From JBCBRR01 sp039029235 (lineage in GTDB: Bacteria > Bacteroidota > Bacteroidia > Cytophagales > Amoebophilaceae), in the NCBI GenBank assembly GCA_039029235.1, contig JBCCGO010000002.1, positions 1 through 49,060 on the forward strand: 49,060 nt of DNA. Direction: 5' to 3'. The notes beneath the pieces were generated by a model. That model had not been told where the DNA came from. It searched no databases and worked only from the letters and a program-made list of their open reading frames with translations. Below, one piece after another: positions 9,151 to 20,100 of the stretch. Made by a program: the position numbers and the translations under genes. Every line of letters begins with the position of its first letter. Positions within the stretch are counted from its first letter, which is position 1.

Positions 9151-10968
9151 ATGAATGAAAAAGGCAATATATCGGTCCATACCGAGGGCATCTTTCCCAT
9201 CATCAAAAAATTTTTGTACGCAGACCACGAAGTATTCCTCAGAGAGCTTGTATCTAATGCTGTAGACGCCACCCAGAAGCTCAAGCAACTAGCCGCTCTA
9301 GGTGAGTACGAAGGTGAGGTAGACCAGCTTCAGGTCAAGATTGTTACTAACGAAGAGCTGAAAACCCTGACCATCAGTGACCAAGGCCTAGGCATGACTG
9401 CCGAGGAGATCAAGAAATACATCAACCAAGTGGCCTTCTCCGGTGCTACAGCTTTTGTAGAGCAGTACAAAGACAAGGCCAAGCAGGAGCAGCTCATTGG
9501 CTTCTTTGGGCTAGGGTTCTACTCAGCCTTTATGGTAGCTGATAAAGTAGAGATCATCACCAGATCCTACCAAAAAGATGCAGAGCCTGCCCACTGGACG
9601 TGTGACGGTAGTGCTACTTTTGAGCTGAGCAAAGCTGTGAAAAAAGAAGTAGGTACTGATGTAGTACTCCACCTCAGCAAAGACGCAGAAGAATTTCTAC
9701 AAAAAAATCGTATCGGAGAAGTACTCAATAAGTACTGCAAGTTCCTACCTGTAGCGATAGAGTTTGATGGGAAGGTGATTAACAATTCACAGCCTATATG
9801 GACCAGGCCCCCGCAGGAGCTCAAGGACGAAGACTACCTAAAGTTTTATAAAGAGCTCTATCCACTCGATCCAGATCCACTCTTCTGGATCCATCTGAAT
9901 GTAGACTATCCTTTTAACCTGACAGGAGTGCTTTATTTCCCCGAAAGTACCAACCAGCTTGTCAGGCCCCAGCATCACATCCAGCTATATAACAAGCAGG
10001 TCTTTATTACCGACGAAGTCAAGGACATCGTACCAGGATTCTTGTTGCTGCTCCATGGCGTCATTGACTCGCCCGATATTCCCCTGAATATCTCCAGGAG
10101 CTCCTTACAAGCCGATAGCAGCGTCAAAAAGATCAACGCGCATATCACTAAAAAGGTAGCTGACAAGCTGGAGGCAAGCTTCAAGCAAGACCGGAAAGCC
10201 TATGAAGAGCAGTGGAGTAGTATAGGAGTTTTTGTTAAGTACGGTATGCTTACCGAAGACAAGTTCTATGAAAGAGCTCAAGAATTTGTACTGTTCAGGA
10301 ATGTATCACAGGAGTACTTTACGCTGGCGGAGTACCAAACTAAAATCAAGCCTAACCAGACTGATAAGCAGCAGAACACGGTAATGCTCTATGCTGTAGC
10401 GCCTGCCAAGCAGGACGTGTATATACAGGCCTGCCAGCAGCAGGGCTACGATGTGCTTGTATTTGATAGCCCCGTTGATGGCTATTTTGTAGCATTACTA
10501 GAGCGTAAGCTAGATAAGGTACAGCTGAAAGGTGTAGATGCCAGTACGGTTGATCAGCTGATCGATAAAGATGTTACGCACGAAAGTGTACTGACTGAGG
10601 AAGAACGGAAAAACCTGCAAGCTATCTTTGAAAAGGCTATTACAGATAAACATACCACTTGGTCGGTAGCTGCTCTGGCTACCGATGCGCTGCCTGTAAC
10701 GATTACCGTACCGGAATTTGTACAAAGAATGCGTATGAGGAGTCAAGTATATGATATTTCGCCCAGACAGTCCCCCTTGCGGTTTTACGCCACTGTTAAT
10801 GCCAACCATCCACTAGCTAAGAAGATCCTAAGCACTACCAAAGAAGAGGAGCAGCGTATGCTAGTCCAGCAAGCTTATAACCTGGCCTTGCTCTCGCAGA
10901 ACATGCTGGGTGGAGCAGCACTTACTAGCTTCATCCAGAACATGGTAGCAACGATAAGTACCGTATAG
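9151..10968 (+). CDS. htpG: Molecular chaperone HtpG (Hsp90)
   Basis: 605 residues from the ATG at 9151. The frame stays open to 9103, but Hsp90 homology begins at NISVHTEGIFPIIKKFLYAD, so the internal ATG is preferred. The GHKL ATPase domain shows ELVSNAVDATQKL, DQGLGMT and GFFGLGFYSAFMVAD. The middle domain has the PLNISRSSLQ segment, and the C-terminal dimerisation domain is present. Length is normal for bacterial HtpG. It assists protein folding under stress in the cytoplasm and is transcribed divergently from polA. Confidence 0.97.
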   Translation: MNEKGNISVHTEGIFPIIKKFLYADHEVFLRELVSNAVDATQKLKQLAALGEYEGEVDQLQVKIVTNEELKTLTISDQGLGMTAEEIKKYINQVAFSGATAFVEQYKDKAKQEQLIGFFGLGFYSAFMVADKVEIITRSYQKDAEPAHWTCDGSATFELSKAVKKEVGTDVVLHLSKDAEEFLQKNRIGEVLNKYCKFLPVAIEFDGKVINNSQPIWTRPPQELKDEDYLKFYKELYPLDPDPLFWIHLNVDYPFNLTGVLYFPESTNQLVRPQHHIQLYNKQVFITDEVKDIVPGFLLLLHGVIDSPDIPLNISRSSLQADSSVKKINAHITKKVADKLEASFKQDRKAYEEQWSSIGVFVKYGMLTEDKFYERAQEFVLFRNVSQEYFTLAEYQTKIKPNQTDKQQNTVMLYAVAPAKQDVYIQACQQQGYDVLVFDSPVDGYFVALLERKLDKVQLKGVDASTVDQLIDKDVTHESVLTEEERKNLQAIFEKAITDKHTTWSVAALATDALPVTITVPEFVQRMRMRSQVYDISPRQSPLRFYATVNANHPLAKKILSTTKEEEQRMLVQQAYNLALLSQNMLGGAALTSFIQNMVATISTV

Positions 10969-11420
10969 TGCAGCAATAGTGCCTCGTACTCCTAGCAGTC
11001 ACCCCCAGATCCTTGCATATTTCCTGGGAGACGTTAATAGTGCCCTGCCAAGTTCCTGTCCCTGCTTACTCCTTCTATAAACACTCGCTGAGCGCAAGTG
11101 TTACAGGCCTCGACATTGTCTGACCCTCCATGGGCGTGGGCTGGTAGGAAGAGGAGAAACGGCCGAGCCCAGCCGTGCAGCAGACCACCGGCCAGCAATC
11201 GCTTGCTCAGTGGATGGCCATCCTGCTGGTCGCTGGACCTCACGACGACTAACCACCCTACTGGCGTTCCAGCCAATAGCCTTGCTCTTTCACTGCCTTA
11301 GCAGTTGTCCTCCACCAGCGGTAGGGGCATACAGCTACGCAGCATTTTTCTGCCACTTTTTTGTATATTGATGACAGTTCCGATTTGTTACTACCGGCTT
11401 AGTGAACTTAGCGCTGACTT
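10969..11420. other. Spacer after htpG
   Basis: No supported gene. An 80-codon minus-strand frame (11034-11276) is relatively Cys/His-rich (AHAHGGSDNVEACNTCAQR) and a second minus frame upstream has CCVAVCPYRWW. Together they could be a decayed gene, but no family is recognised. Confidence 0.35.
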
Positions 11421-11783
11421 ATGACCACTTCACCCATTAAACTGCTAATAACTTTGGGGGTATGGTTGGTAAAAATCCTGTCCAATATAACCAGCAAGGA
11501 AAACGAAAAAACTCCCCAGGCAGAAGCACCTTCGCCCCCAAGCATGCCCCGGGTGTATCACCAGCCTATAGTACGGAAAACTATTCCTTTGCAGCGTACT
11601 TACGCTGGTATTAATAGCGACCTCTCACCTGCCAAGGCTGTCACGGACAGGCCTGCTGCCATCAAGCCTTCCCCGCCTACGCCACCAAGACCTAACAAGA
11701 AACTAGCACAGGTGCTAGGTCAGTGCAGCAGTCTACGCAATGCGATGGTCGTGAGTGAACTGCTACAGCCTAAAAATTTCTAG
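11421..11783 (+). CDS. Small proline-rich hypothetical protein
   Basis: 120 residues, family not recognised with certainty. It begins with a hydrophobic stretch (SPIKLLITLGVWLVKILS), which could be a membrane anchor, then a Pro/Ser/Lys-rich disordered middle (EAPSPPSMPRVY, KPSPPTPPRPNKK) and a conserved-looking end, LRNAMVVSELLQPKNF. Small Bacteroidota proteins with a similar LRNA...SEIL ending exist, which is weak support that this is real. It lies upstream of the M3 peptidase gene on the same strand. Confidence 0.5.
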   Translation: MTTSPIKLLITLGVWLVKILSNITSKENEKTPQAEAPSPPSMPRVYHQPIVRKTIPLQRTYAGINSDLSPAKAVTDRPAAIKPSPPTPPRPNKKLAQVLGQCSSLRNAMVVSELLQPKNF

Positions 11784-11970
11784 CGTAGCCTATGCCCCCA
11801 GCCGCCAGCACTCGGTGGTTGCTTATTTGGTGTAGGACTAGCCATGATCTTTAGCCAACTAGAGGAACCATCTATAGCATAGCCCAGCGTTATCGCTATC
11901 TGGAAGGTTGTTCTTCAGCTACTTTATGTGTACCTTCGGCCAGCAACATTTGGTTTAACGTAAAAACACC

Positions 11971-13704
11971 TTGAAACGAGATTTTAGCAAACCAGTCCCT
12001 AAAAAGCGTCAATTCCTGCCCATAGATTTTAAGCTAACTCAGTGGGAAAGTTTACGACCTTGTTATGAGCAGCTATTGCATAGACCGTTTGCGACCCTAG
12101 CAGCCTTACGAAGTTGGTTACTAGACCGTAGTGAGCTAGAAGGAGCCCTAGCAGAGGATGCTAGTTGGCTTTACATTAACATGGCCTGCGATACGACCCA
12201 CGAAGGGCACAGGCAGCAGTACGAGGCCTATGTAAAAGATATTCTGCCACAAATCATGCCCCTAGCACACCGGCTCGATGAGCAGGCCGTACAATGCCCG
12301 CATGCCCAAGCGTTGCGGCAGGAAGCAGGGTTTGACCTACTGCTGCGCTGTCTAGCAAACAACATTCGCCTATACCGCACTGAGAACATCCCAATACTTA
12401 CCCAGCTCAAGCTTCGGGAACAGGAGTACAGTAAGATGGCAGGGGCCATGACGGTAGCAGTAGGAGGACAAGAACTGACGCTACCGCAAGCGGCTATACA
12501 CTTAGAAGCTCCAGACAGGGCCCTGAGAGAGGAAGTATATCAGAAAATGCAGCACCGCCGCTGGCAAGACAAGGCTATCCTAGATGGCTTGTATACTACG
12601 CTGGTAAAAGACAGGCACCAAGTAGCGCTCAATGCAGGGTTTGAGAACTTCAGGGATTATTCTTTTGCGGCCCTCCAGCGTTTTGATTATACCCCTCAGG
12701 ACTGTTTTTCTTTCCATCACGGAGTCCAGAAGGCAGTGGTGCCGCTGCTCGATGAACTGGCCCGAGAACGCCAAGCCATGCTGGGGGTAGCTGTGCTCAA
12801 ACCTTGGGACCAAGCCGTTGATCCTACTGGTAAGTCTTCTTTAAAGCCTTTTAGCGATGGGGCTGACTTACTGCACAAAACCATCATGACTTTCGATAGG
12901 CTAGACACTTCGCTAGGCGACTGTCTCCGTACCATGGAGGCTATGGGCCGGATTGATTTAGTGTCCAGAAAAGGTAAGGCCCCCGGAGGCTACAATTGCC
13001 CACTAGAAGAGTCAGGCGTTCCCTTCATTTTCATGAATGCTGCTGCTAAATTTAAGGATATGATCACCATGCTGCACGAAGGGGGCCATGCTATACATAC
13101 TTTCTTGATGCATGACTTGCCAATCAACCACTTTAAGCACATTACTGCTGAGATGGGTGAGCTGGCTTCTATGTCTATGGAGCTGCTCACGATGGATCAC
13201 TGGGATATATTCTTTGAGGAAGCAGATGATCTAAAAAGGGCCAAGAAGCAGCATCTAGAGCAAATCATAAGCAGGCTAGCCTGGATAGCCACGATAGATA
13301 AGTTCCAACACTGGGTATACGAAAATCCACACCATACGCTCGAGCAACGCAGAATAGCTTGGAGTGATATCCTGAGCAGCTTCTCTGAGCATGTTACTGA
13401 CTGGTCAGGACAGGAGCCTTACAAAGACTTTATGTGGCAGCAGCAGCTTCATCTCTTTCAGGAGCCGTTCTACTACATCGAGTATGGCATCGCGCAGCTG
13501 GGGGCTATAGCGGTGTGGAGAAACTATCAGCAAAATCCTGTGCAAGGGTTACGAAAGTACCTAAATGCCCTGAAGCTAGGTTATACACGCTCACTACCTG
13601 ATATGTATGCGACAGCTGGCATTGCTTTTGATTTTCGGCGTACTTACATCCAGGAGTTAGTAACCTTTGTAAGAGACCAGTGGCAGGCAATCCGATCTCA
13701 CTGA
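11971..13704 (+). CDS. pepF: M3-family oligoendopeptidase (PepF-like)
   Basis: 577-residue zinc metallopeptidase that degrades oligopeptides in the cytoplasm. The catalytic HEGGH lies at residues 369-373 (LHEGGHAIHTF), with the third zinc ligand expected at the glutamate in ITAEMGELASM about 30 residues on. The N-terminal α-helical domain and C-terminal helical cap (SLPDMYATAGIAFDF) fit the M3/oligoendopeptidase F family in order and size. The reading begins at a TTG (11971); no in-frame ATG lies closer to the homologous N-terminus, so the start is the least certain part. Confidence 0.9.
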   Translation: MKRDFSKPVPKKRQFLPIDFKLTQWESLRPCYEQLLHRPFATLAALRSWLLDRSELEGALAEDASWLYINMACDTTHEGHRQQYEAYVKDILPQIMPLAHRLDEQAVQCPHAQALRQEAGFDLLLRCLANNIRLYRTENIPILTQLKLREQEYSKMAGAMTVAVGGQELTLPQAAIHLEAPDRALREEVYQKMQHRRWQDKAILDGLYTTLVKDRHQVALNAGFENFRDYSFAALQRFDYTPQDCFSFHHGVQKAVVPLLDELARERQAMLGVAVLKPWDQAVDPTGKSSLKPFSDGADLLHKTIMTFDRLDTSLGDCLRTMEAMGRIDLVSRKGKAPGGYNCPLEESGVPFIFMNAAAKFKDMITMLHEGGHAIHTFLMHDLPINHFKHITAEMGELASMSMELLTMDHWDIFFEEADDLKRAKKQHLEQIISRLAWIATIDKFQHWVYENPHHTLEQRRIAWSDILSSFSEHVTDWSGQEPYKDFMWQQQLHLFQEPFYYIEYGIAQLGAIAVWRNYQQNPVQGLRKYLNALKLGYTRSLPDMYATAGIAFDFRRTYIQELVTFVRDQWQAIRSH

Positions 13705-13842
13705 TGGCGTGATTGCATATCTTGTTGATAGAACGAGAGCGCTGGGTCGGCAAGGCAACCGAAAATGTAGTCAGTACTTCTGGGGTGGGGGGTTACTTTT
13801 TGTACTCAGCTAAGACACACAGCAGGGATGCGGCTCGGCTAG

Positions 13843-14436
13843 CTAGGTATTGAAGCGAGGTAGCGCCCTTACCCCCCCTGCCGGACATACACGCGTTCGA
13901 TTTTCATTCAATAGTTGTTTCCAAGTCATAGGCTTTGTACAAGCCCTTTTCCCTTGATAAGCATGGCATACAGCCACCGCCAGTGCATCCGTAGCATCTA
14001 GCTGCTCAGGAAGCGTAGCACATTGTAGCAGCACCGTGAGCATGCGCGCTACTTGCTCTTTCGAAGCATGGCCATGGCCAGTCACGGCTTGCTTGACGCT
14101 ACGCGGTGCATACTCGGCAAGGGGTATTTCTCGGACCAGGGCTGCTGCCATGGCTACTCCCTGTGCCCTGCCTAGCTTCAGCATGGCTTGGACGTTCTTT
14201 CCATAGAAAGGTGCTTCCAGCGCTACTTCATCTGGCCGAGAGGTATCCACAAGTCTCAAAGTGTGCTCAAATATTTTTTGGAGCTTCAGGGTATGGGTTT
14301 TGTAACGAGCTAGCTGTACGACTCCATGCTGCAGGGCACACAGCTGCTGCTGAACTTGCTGGATGACCCCAAAGCCCATAGTCGTAGTGCCAGGGTCTAT
14401 ACCTAGGATGATACGTTTTTGTGGCAAGCTTGGCAT
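13843..14436 (-). CDS. ruvC: Holliday junction endonuclease RuvC
   Basis: 197 residues. The RNase H-like resolvase shows ILGIDPGTTTMGFGVI with the first catalytic Asp at 14, EAPFYGKN with the second acidic residue, GHGHASKEQVARM, and the final DATDALAVAVCHA carrying the last acidic residues. It cuts Holliday junctions with RuvAB. The C-terminus is slightly longer than usual. The neighbouring USP remnant lies just upstream on the same strand. Confidence 0.95.
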   Translation of the reverse strand: MPSLPQKRIILGIDPGTTTMGFGVIQQVQQQLCALQHGVVQLARYKTHTLKLQKIFEHTLRLVDTSRPDEVALEAPFYGKNVQAMLKLGRAQGVAMAAALVREIPLAEYAPRSVKQAVTGHGHASKEQVARMLTVLLQCATLPEQLDATDALAVAVCHAYQGKRACTKPMTWKQLLNENRTRVCPAGGVRALPRFNT

Positions 14437-14458
14437 GGCAGTTATGGAGTAAGCTGGT

Positions 14459-14767
14459 CTAGGCAGTGCCTAGGCGCTGCTGGTAGCAGTACAAGCAGGC
14501 CTGTGCTGCAATGTCGTTAGGCACTGCGCAGACTTGATCTGCATTATAGTAGAACCACCGCTCGCCTTTTCTGATATAGACTATGTAATGGCCGCTACGT
14601 GGCGTATTCCCGATATGGTGTATGAACGCTATCAACGCTTGTAGCTTAACTCGTGTCCGTTGTGCTGATGTTCCTTCCTGACCTACTGCTATCTGATACA
14701 GGAAGCCATAAATTATGGCTGAAGAAGCATAGTATTTTTGCGCTGTGTGGCCTTGTGCGAAGATAGT
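14459..14767 (-). pseudogene. C-terminal remnant of a ubiquitin-specific protease (peptidase C19)
   Basis: A 102-codon minus-strand frame with no ATG, flanked by TAA at 14768-14770 and ending at TAG 14459-14461. It reads ...LQALIAFIHHIG then SGHYIVYIRKGERWFYYNAD and QVCAVP..ACLYCYQQR. This is the histidine box and final strand of eukaryotic-type ubiquitin-specific proteases. The USP signature 2 (L-x-[SAG]-[LIVMFT]-x2-H-x-G-x5-G-H-Y) is met except for its first Tyr. The catalytic Cys half is absent upstream, where the plus-strand effector gene begins. USP genes are known from Amoebophilus. The fragment is inactive but suggests past interference with host ubiquitin. Confidence 0.75.
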
Positions 14768-14962
14768 TTATTGCGCTAACATAGCCATCGCTTGCCTAGC
14801 GTTGCTCATAGATGAGGCCACTACGTGGTGGATAGGCTTTGTGGTAAGCGTTAGTGCTTGGCTTGGTTGCTGAAGATAAGGGCTAGAAGTTTGGTATACT
14901 TACAAAAAATCAACTACCTTAAGCGCCGTTACGCACTATCAACCTTTTTGACGATAAGGACC

Positions 14963-16933
14963 ATGTATAAATCTCGTCAGCGGATCGCGTCTCAGTTATT
15001 GCTTTGGAGCTTTTTGTTCGGGACCTGGTCCCATCAAGCACCCTGGTCCTACTCTAGCCCCAGGGATGTATCCATTGCTGAGGACAGCGTACTAGTAAGG
15101 TCTCAAGAAACACCATCAGCTTCTGCCCACCTACCCCTCTTGGCAAAGCAACCTGGGCTAGGGCAGGAGCAGGCAGTCCAGAATACACTCTCCCACGCAC
15201 GGCATGTAGCTAAGCGATCCACCGATGCTGTAGGGTCAGGGTTATATAGAACGTCCATCAAAGTCAGTCCCACTGGTAGGAACTTATCTTTTCAGGCCCG
15301 AGGAGGGGAGCAAGTGCGTTTTCAGTGCCATATAGGCCAGTGGCGCGCTGAGGTGTTTTCTCGTATAGGCGCTTTGTCTCGCCAGTCAGTGCTTCCTGTT
15401 GTGTGCAGCCAGGGAGAAGATGTTACGAGCAACCTGGAAGTTCTCAGTAAGTATCCTTGGTATAGCCAGCGCTGGATTCATGTACTAGGCCAAAATGTGT
15501 GTCCCACGATTGGAGCAGTTGTCTATGTGGGGAGGATAGGGTTGAGGGGAGGAGGGAACAGTACTTCTTCTGACTCTTCTCCTTTTTATTCCTCTACTCC
15601 TGATCGTTTTCGTTCTTCTGCTATTGATAACCGACTTGGCTATTTCTGCCACCCCTTTATTGTCAGAGCAGCTGCTGATTCAGATGATGCGTCAGGGTCG
15701 CATACTGCTTTGCCAACTAGCGATTCGTGTATATCCCTCGATCTAGGTAGCTCAGGGATCGTTCAGTTGTATAGAGATCATTCTGGAAATTGGCGGACTT
15801 ACTGCCAGAAACATAACCTTCATGGCTGGCTCAGAGCCAAGAAACGCATTCGGCTATCTATCAATGACCTCAGTGTCGATCGCATTGCTATTCATACTTG
15901 TAAATATTCCTGTTCACCTTGCGTGGTTGTTACCACTCCAAAGCATGTAGCCAAACAACCAGCAGTATTTGATAAAAACGCTAAGTGGGAAGTAGTACCC
16001 CATAACGAATATCTTGCCCTGCAAAAAGTCGATAAAAGTGTTCTTTGGGTTCCTAAAGGGGAGGGGGGTTTTTCTGCATGGGACGTTTTTGATTCAAGTA
16101 TCCCGAAATTCAGGAGGCAAGCTATAAATTACAATTTTCGCAGGGAATGTGTATTTCTAGGCCCGCTACCAGTTTTTTGGTTGCCCCCATCCCCAGATTG
16201 TTCTTTCTCCCAATACGTTAGGATAGCTGATAATTCTGACTCTGATTCTGAGGACAATACCCCAGATGTAGACCTCAATTTGGATAGCGGAGAAGCAGTT
16301 CGGTTTTATCCTTGGAATCGTGAGGTATGGATGGCTTATCTTCTTGACCATGACATCCTTGCAGAGGCTAAAGCAAAATCCTCTATTCGTTTATCTGCTA
16401 ATGATCTAAAAGTCAGTAAATGGTCTTATCATATTTGCAGAGCTTGTCGGTTATATTGCGCGGTGGTTAACACTCCAGAGGACGAAATCAAAAACGCACG
16501 CGATCAAAGAAGGAAACAGCGACAAGAAGCAAGACGCCGGCGTGAGGAACAAAGGAGGCTCGAGGAGCAAAGAAAGCAAGCAGTAGCCCATAAAGCCCTG
16601 GTCCAAGAAATAGCTAGCCAAGACACTACCGAATCTACAACGCACTTTCACCAATTCTTGAGCCAATCACCGGAAGAGCAGCGGCAGCAAACCCGTTTGC
16701 AGCAGACCCTTCAACACCTAGGAGAGCAGGCTACAGATCAGCAAGCGCTGACCTCAGAAGCTATGATGGTTGCCTCTAGTGCAGATCCAGACCTTGCTGA
16801 TAGCCAAGCTCACCTTTCAGCTGAAGAAGACCAGGACACACCCCAGCCATTAGCTGCTTCCCATCAAGGGCATCGCATACCAACAGACCGTCAGCCGCTC
16901 CAGACAAAGCCCAAGCAGCAGAGATACCCCTAG
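14963..16933 (+). CDS. Exported leader and Cys-module part of the giant toxin (piece 1)
   Basis: 656 residues from the ATG at 14963. The frame is open from 14858, but 14963 is preferred because the paralog at 48269 starts at the equivalent MHRYYQRI after a nearly identical upstream sequence (AACCTTTTTxAxGATAA). MYKSRQRIASQLLLWSFLFGTWS is a signal-peptide-like start. Residues ~90-190 are the shared leader domain (SPTGRNLSFQARGGEQVRF, QWRAEV, RWIHVLG). Two further modules repeat a pattern of W.x.Y, RLS.NDL.V and H.C...C...V.TP, around residues 255-330 and 435-515. A Gln/Arg/Glu-rich stretch follows, about 515-550. It ends at TAG 16931-16933 only because of the 80-bp duplication. No known family is recognised for the modules. 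Confidence 0.75.
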   Translation: MYKSRQRIASQLLLWSFLFGTWSHQAPWSYSSPRDVSIAEDSVLVRSQETPSASAHLPLLAKQPGLGQEQAVQNTLSHARHVAKRSTDAVGSGLYRTSIKVSPTGRNLSFQARGGEQVRFQCHIGQWRAEVFSRIGALSRQSVLPVVCSQGEDVTSNLEVLSKYPWYSQRWIHVLGQNVCPTIGAVVYVGRIGLRGGGNSTSSDSSPFYSSTPDRFRSSAIDNRLGYFCHPFIVRAAADSDDASGSHTALPTSDSCISLDLGSSGIVQLYRDHSGNWRTYCQKHNLHGWLRAKKRIRLSINDLSVDRIAIHTCKYSCSPCVVVTTPKHVAKQPAVFDKNAKWEVVPHNEYLALQKVDKSVLWVPKGEGGFSAWDVFDSSIPKFRRQAINYNFRRECVFLGPLPVFWLPPSPDCSFSQYVRIADNSDSDSEDNTPDVDLNLDSGEAVRFYPWNREVWMAYLLDHDILAEAKAKSSIRLSANDLKVSKWSYHICRACRLYCAVVNTPEDEIKNARDQRRKQRQEARRRREEQRRLEEQRKQAVAHKALVQEIASQDTTESTTHFHQFLSQSPEEQRQQTRLQQTLQHLGEQATDQQALTSEAMMVASSADPDLADSQAHLSAEEDQDTPQPLAASHQGHRIPTDRQPLQTKPKQQRYP

Positions 16934-17010
16934 CTGCTTCCCATCAAGGGCATCGCATACCAACAGACCGTCAGCCGCTCCAGACAAAGCCCAAGCAGCA
17001 GAGATACCCC
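16851..17010 (+). repeat. Perfect 80-bp tandem duplication splitting the toxin gene
   Basis: Bases 16851-16930 and 16931-17010 are identical (starting TAGCTGCTTCCCATCAAGGG). Because 80 is not a multiple of three, the second copy shifts the frame and brings TAG into frame at 16931. A single copy would keep the gene open. Such perfect direct repeats can expand and collapse, so the locus could be reversible. Confidence 0.97.
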
Positions 17011-17139
17011 AAAAGAACGTCCAAACAGAAGCCCAAGCGCCCCAAGGGCAATCTATTTCAGGCCTCTAAGCCGCTAATCCTCAAACACCAAAGAGAAGAC
17101 AGGCCCCAAAAACCGAAAGTCCAGGCACTCGATATCTGC

Positions 17140-20100
17140 ATGATTTCGGCGTACCGTCTCGAAGTAGATCAAATCGCTACTGGCATCCTCAATTCCTACG
17201 TAATAGGCAAGCAACTTGACCCCAGCCACCAACTAACCCCTGAGCAAGTAACCTTGCTGCAGCTTCCCCATATCGTCCTCCCCTTTTTGACCAGCCTCCA
17301 GGAGCAGACCAGCGATTCCTTAGCTTCAGAGAGTTCCTGGCCAGAGCATCAGATACTGCAAGAAGCCCCTGTTACTGAATTCTATTCAGGCACATCCTCC
17401 AGCAGCCAGCTCCCCAGAGAGTCTTGGGAAACCCTCGAGGACCTCTTACAAAATTACCCAGCAACCCTGTCAACTGAAGCAAGAGCAACCTTTAGCAATA
17501 CCATCGTTCCCTTATTGCAGAAAAAATGGGCCACAATATCCCCGGAGCTCCAAAAAACGATCATTTACTACTTTGCACATGGTGGGGTCCTGTATCCTCA
17601 GGTACTCCAAAATTGTCTTGTATCTGAGTGGGTCAGCCAGTCCATCTTGCAAGACCTATCCCAAGAAGCCCTATCAACCAACAATCCCAGCTTACGATAC
17701 CGGTTTCTCAGCGCAATGTTGCCCCTCCAGCAGTCACAGCCAGGACCTGTCTTCACCCAATTCCTCCTGGCCTTACAAAAAAAGCAGCAGCAGTACAGCC
17801 TAGATCTCAGCACCCTGTGTCAGGTTTTGGAGTACCTTCCACTCCATACTGAGCAGGCTTGCGCATTAGTGAAGCAACCCGATGACACCTGGATTTCCCA
17901 GATCAAAGCAACCTGGCTGCAACCTCGCCTAGCGCATTTGAGCGAAACATGGGATGGCGATAAATGCCAAATCCTCCAGGAATATTTGACCTCTATGTCC
18001 TGGAGTGCCTCACTAACGGCCGATTTCTTAGATGCTTTACAGACAGAGCAAGACTACCCAGCCACAGAACGCTTCCTACGTTTTCTCTCCCAGCATTTCC
18101 TAGAGGAAGGAACCCTCATGGAGATCCTACTCAGAGGCCCACCCCAGGATGGAAGCAGCCCCTGCCAGAGCCAGAGATGGCACCGTGAAGCTGCCTGCAG
18201 CATCTTAGTAAAGACCTTGAAACAACTCTTTCCGACCCATGCCATCGTCTTACAAACCCACACCACTACCCTACTCCAGCAGCACCTCAGTACCTATGAT
18301 GCCCTTAAAAAGTTGCTCCTACAGTTGTTGAAAGCAACTACCAACGCAACCCAACGCACAGCCCAGGGGCAGCAGCTAGCCACTGTCCTAGCGCTGCTTG
18401 TCGACTATCAAGCAGCATCCGATCTAGTAGAGAGGGCCTTAGCCACCCTGGCCGAGTGTCCTGTCAACAAGTGGGTACAGACCGTACACCAGATCTTAGT
18501 CAAGGCTACCTTCCAAGATTCTCATGAGCTCACACCATCAGAAATTACCTCAAGCATTGCCCAGAGCGCCCCACAAGCGAATTTTGCAGGAGATGCGGCA
18601 CGCCTACTAGCAAGCTACCACGCCCTCGTGGGCACCTACCAAGGGCCTTCTTCCATCCTATCCCATAAAGCCCCTATTTCCAGCTGGGAGCAAGCCAAAG
18701 TGACCCAATGGGCCCAGCAAGTCAAAGCAGGCAAAAAAAAGGTCTCACAAAGCGAAATGCTGGCCGTCATTCAGCGGGCCATAGAGTTACAACATGACTT
18801 TCGACCCCGTGATACCCAACTGCTGTCTGTCCTGACCCTGCTCAACCCTGCCCAGAACACTAGCCGGATATCTCAAATCAATACTGGCGAAGACAAGTCC
18901 CTGATTGTAGCCATGATAGCAGCCATCCATTCCCTACAAGGCCAGCAAGTCGATGTGCTCACTACCTCGAGCGAACTAGCTCTCCCCGAAGTCCGCAAGC
19001 AGCAGCCCTTCTTCAGCATGCTCTCCCTGACAGTAGGCCAAAATAGCCTCCCTGGCAAAAGCGATGCTGATAAACAGGCCATCTACCAAAAAGACATCGT
19101 CTATGGGACAGCAGAAGACTTCCAGGCAGATATTCTCCGCACAGAATTTTTCCGCAAAGCCATCAGAGGCAAACGCGGCTTTGGCGTCGTGATTGTCGAT
19201 GAAGTAGACAGCCTGCTCTTTGACGATCGCTCGCACAGCACCCGCCTTTCCAGCCCAATGCCTGGCATGGACCTAGAGCTAGAGACAGTCTTGGCGACTA
19301 TCTGGCACCAAGTCCATTTCATAGCCAGCCGCTTCCGTACCCTCAATGGCCCCACCTACTTTGTGCTACCTGGAGATCCAGCACCTGATGTAGCCGAGAA
19401 CAAAATTCTTGTAGAGGACAAAGTATCCTTTATCAAAGCGCAAACCCAGGCGTATCTCAATAGTCTATTGCGGGAGCTAACCCTAGAAGAGCGCGAGCAA
19501 CTCAAAGACTATGAAGAACGCACCATTCGCATCGAGGAGCTCGCCAGTTCCATGTCCAAAGCATCGGACGAGCAGCGCCCTGAGCTAGAAGCACAACTCA
19601 AGTTAGCCGTTGAGGCCTTGGAAACAGCTCCCTGGAAGCAAGCAAAGGAATACCTAGCAGTCCCCCAACACCTACAAGAGTTTGCTCGGAGCCAAATCCC
19701 CCACTGGATCGATAGCGCCATCTTAGCCCTATTCCACTACAAAAAAGACCAGCACTACGACATCAAAAACGGCAAGATTGTCCCCATCGACTATGAAAAT
19801 ACCGGCGTGTTACAGCATAACACCGTCTGGGACAATGGGCTAGCCCAGTTCTTACAAATCAAAGAAGGGCTAGCCATCCAACCAGAGCAAGTCTCGAACA
19901 ACTTTATCTCTAAGATAGGCTATTTCAAAAGGTATGGAGACCGCCTCTATGGGGTTACAGGCACGCTAGGCAACCAGGCCACCCGCGAATTTCTCTCAGC
20001 CGTCTACAAGACAGACATGGTTGTTGTCCCTCCTTACAAAGAGCGCCAGATTGCCGGCAATGACCACTCCGCTTACCGCTGCAAAGAACTACTTGCCAGA

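Noticed and set aside
11034..11276. 80-codon minus frame with Cys and His residues
   Set aside because: No recognisable family and no good start; noted only as spacer content.
16851..17010. CRISPR-like repeat
   Set aside because: Only two directly abutting copies without spacers; it is a tandem duplication of coding sequence.
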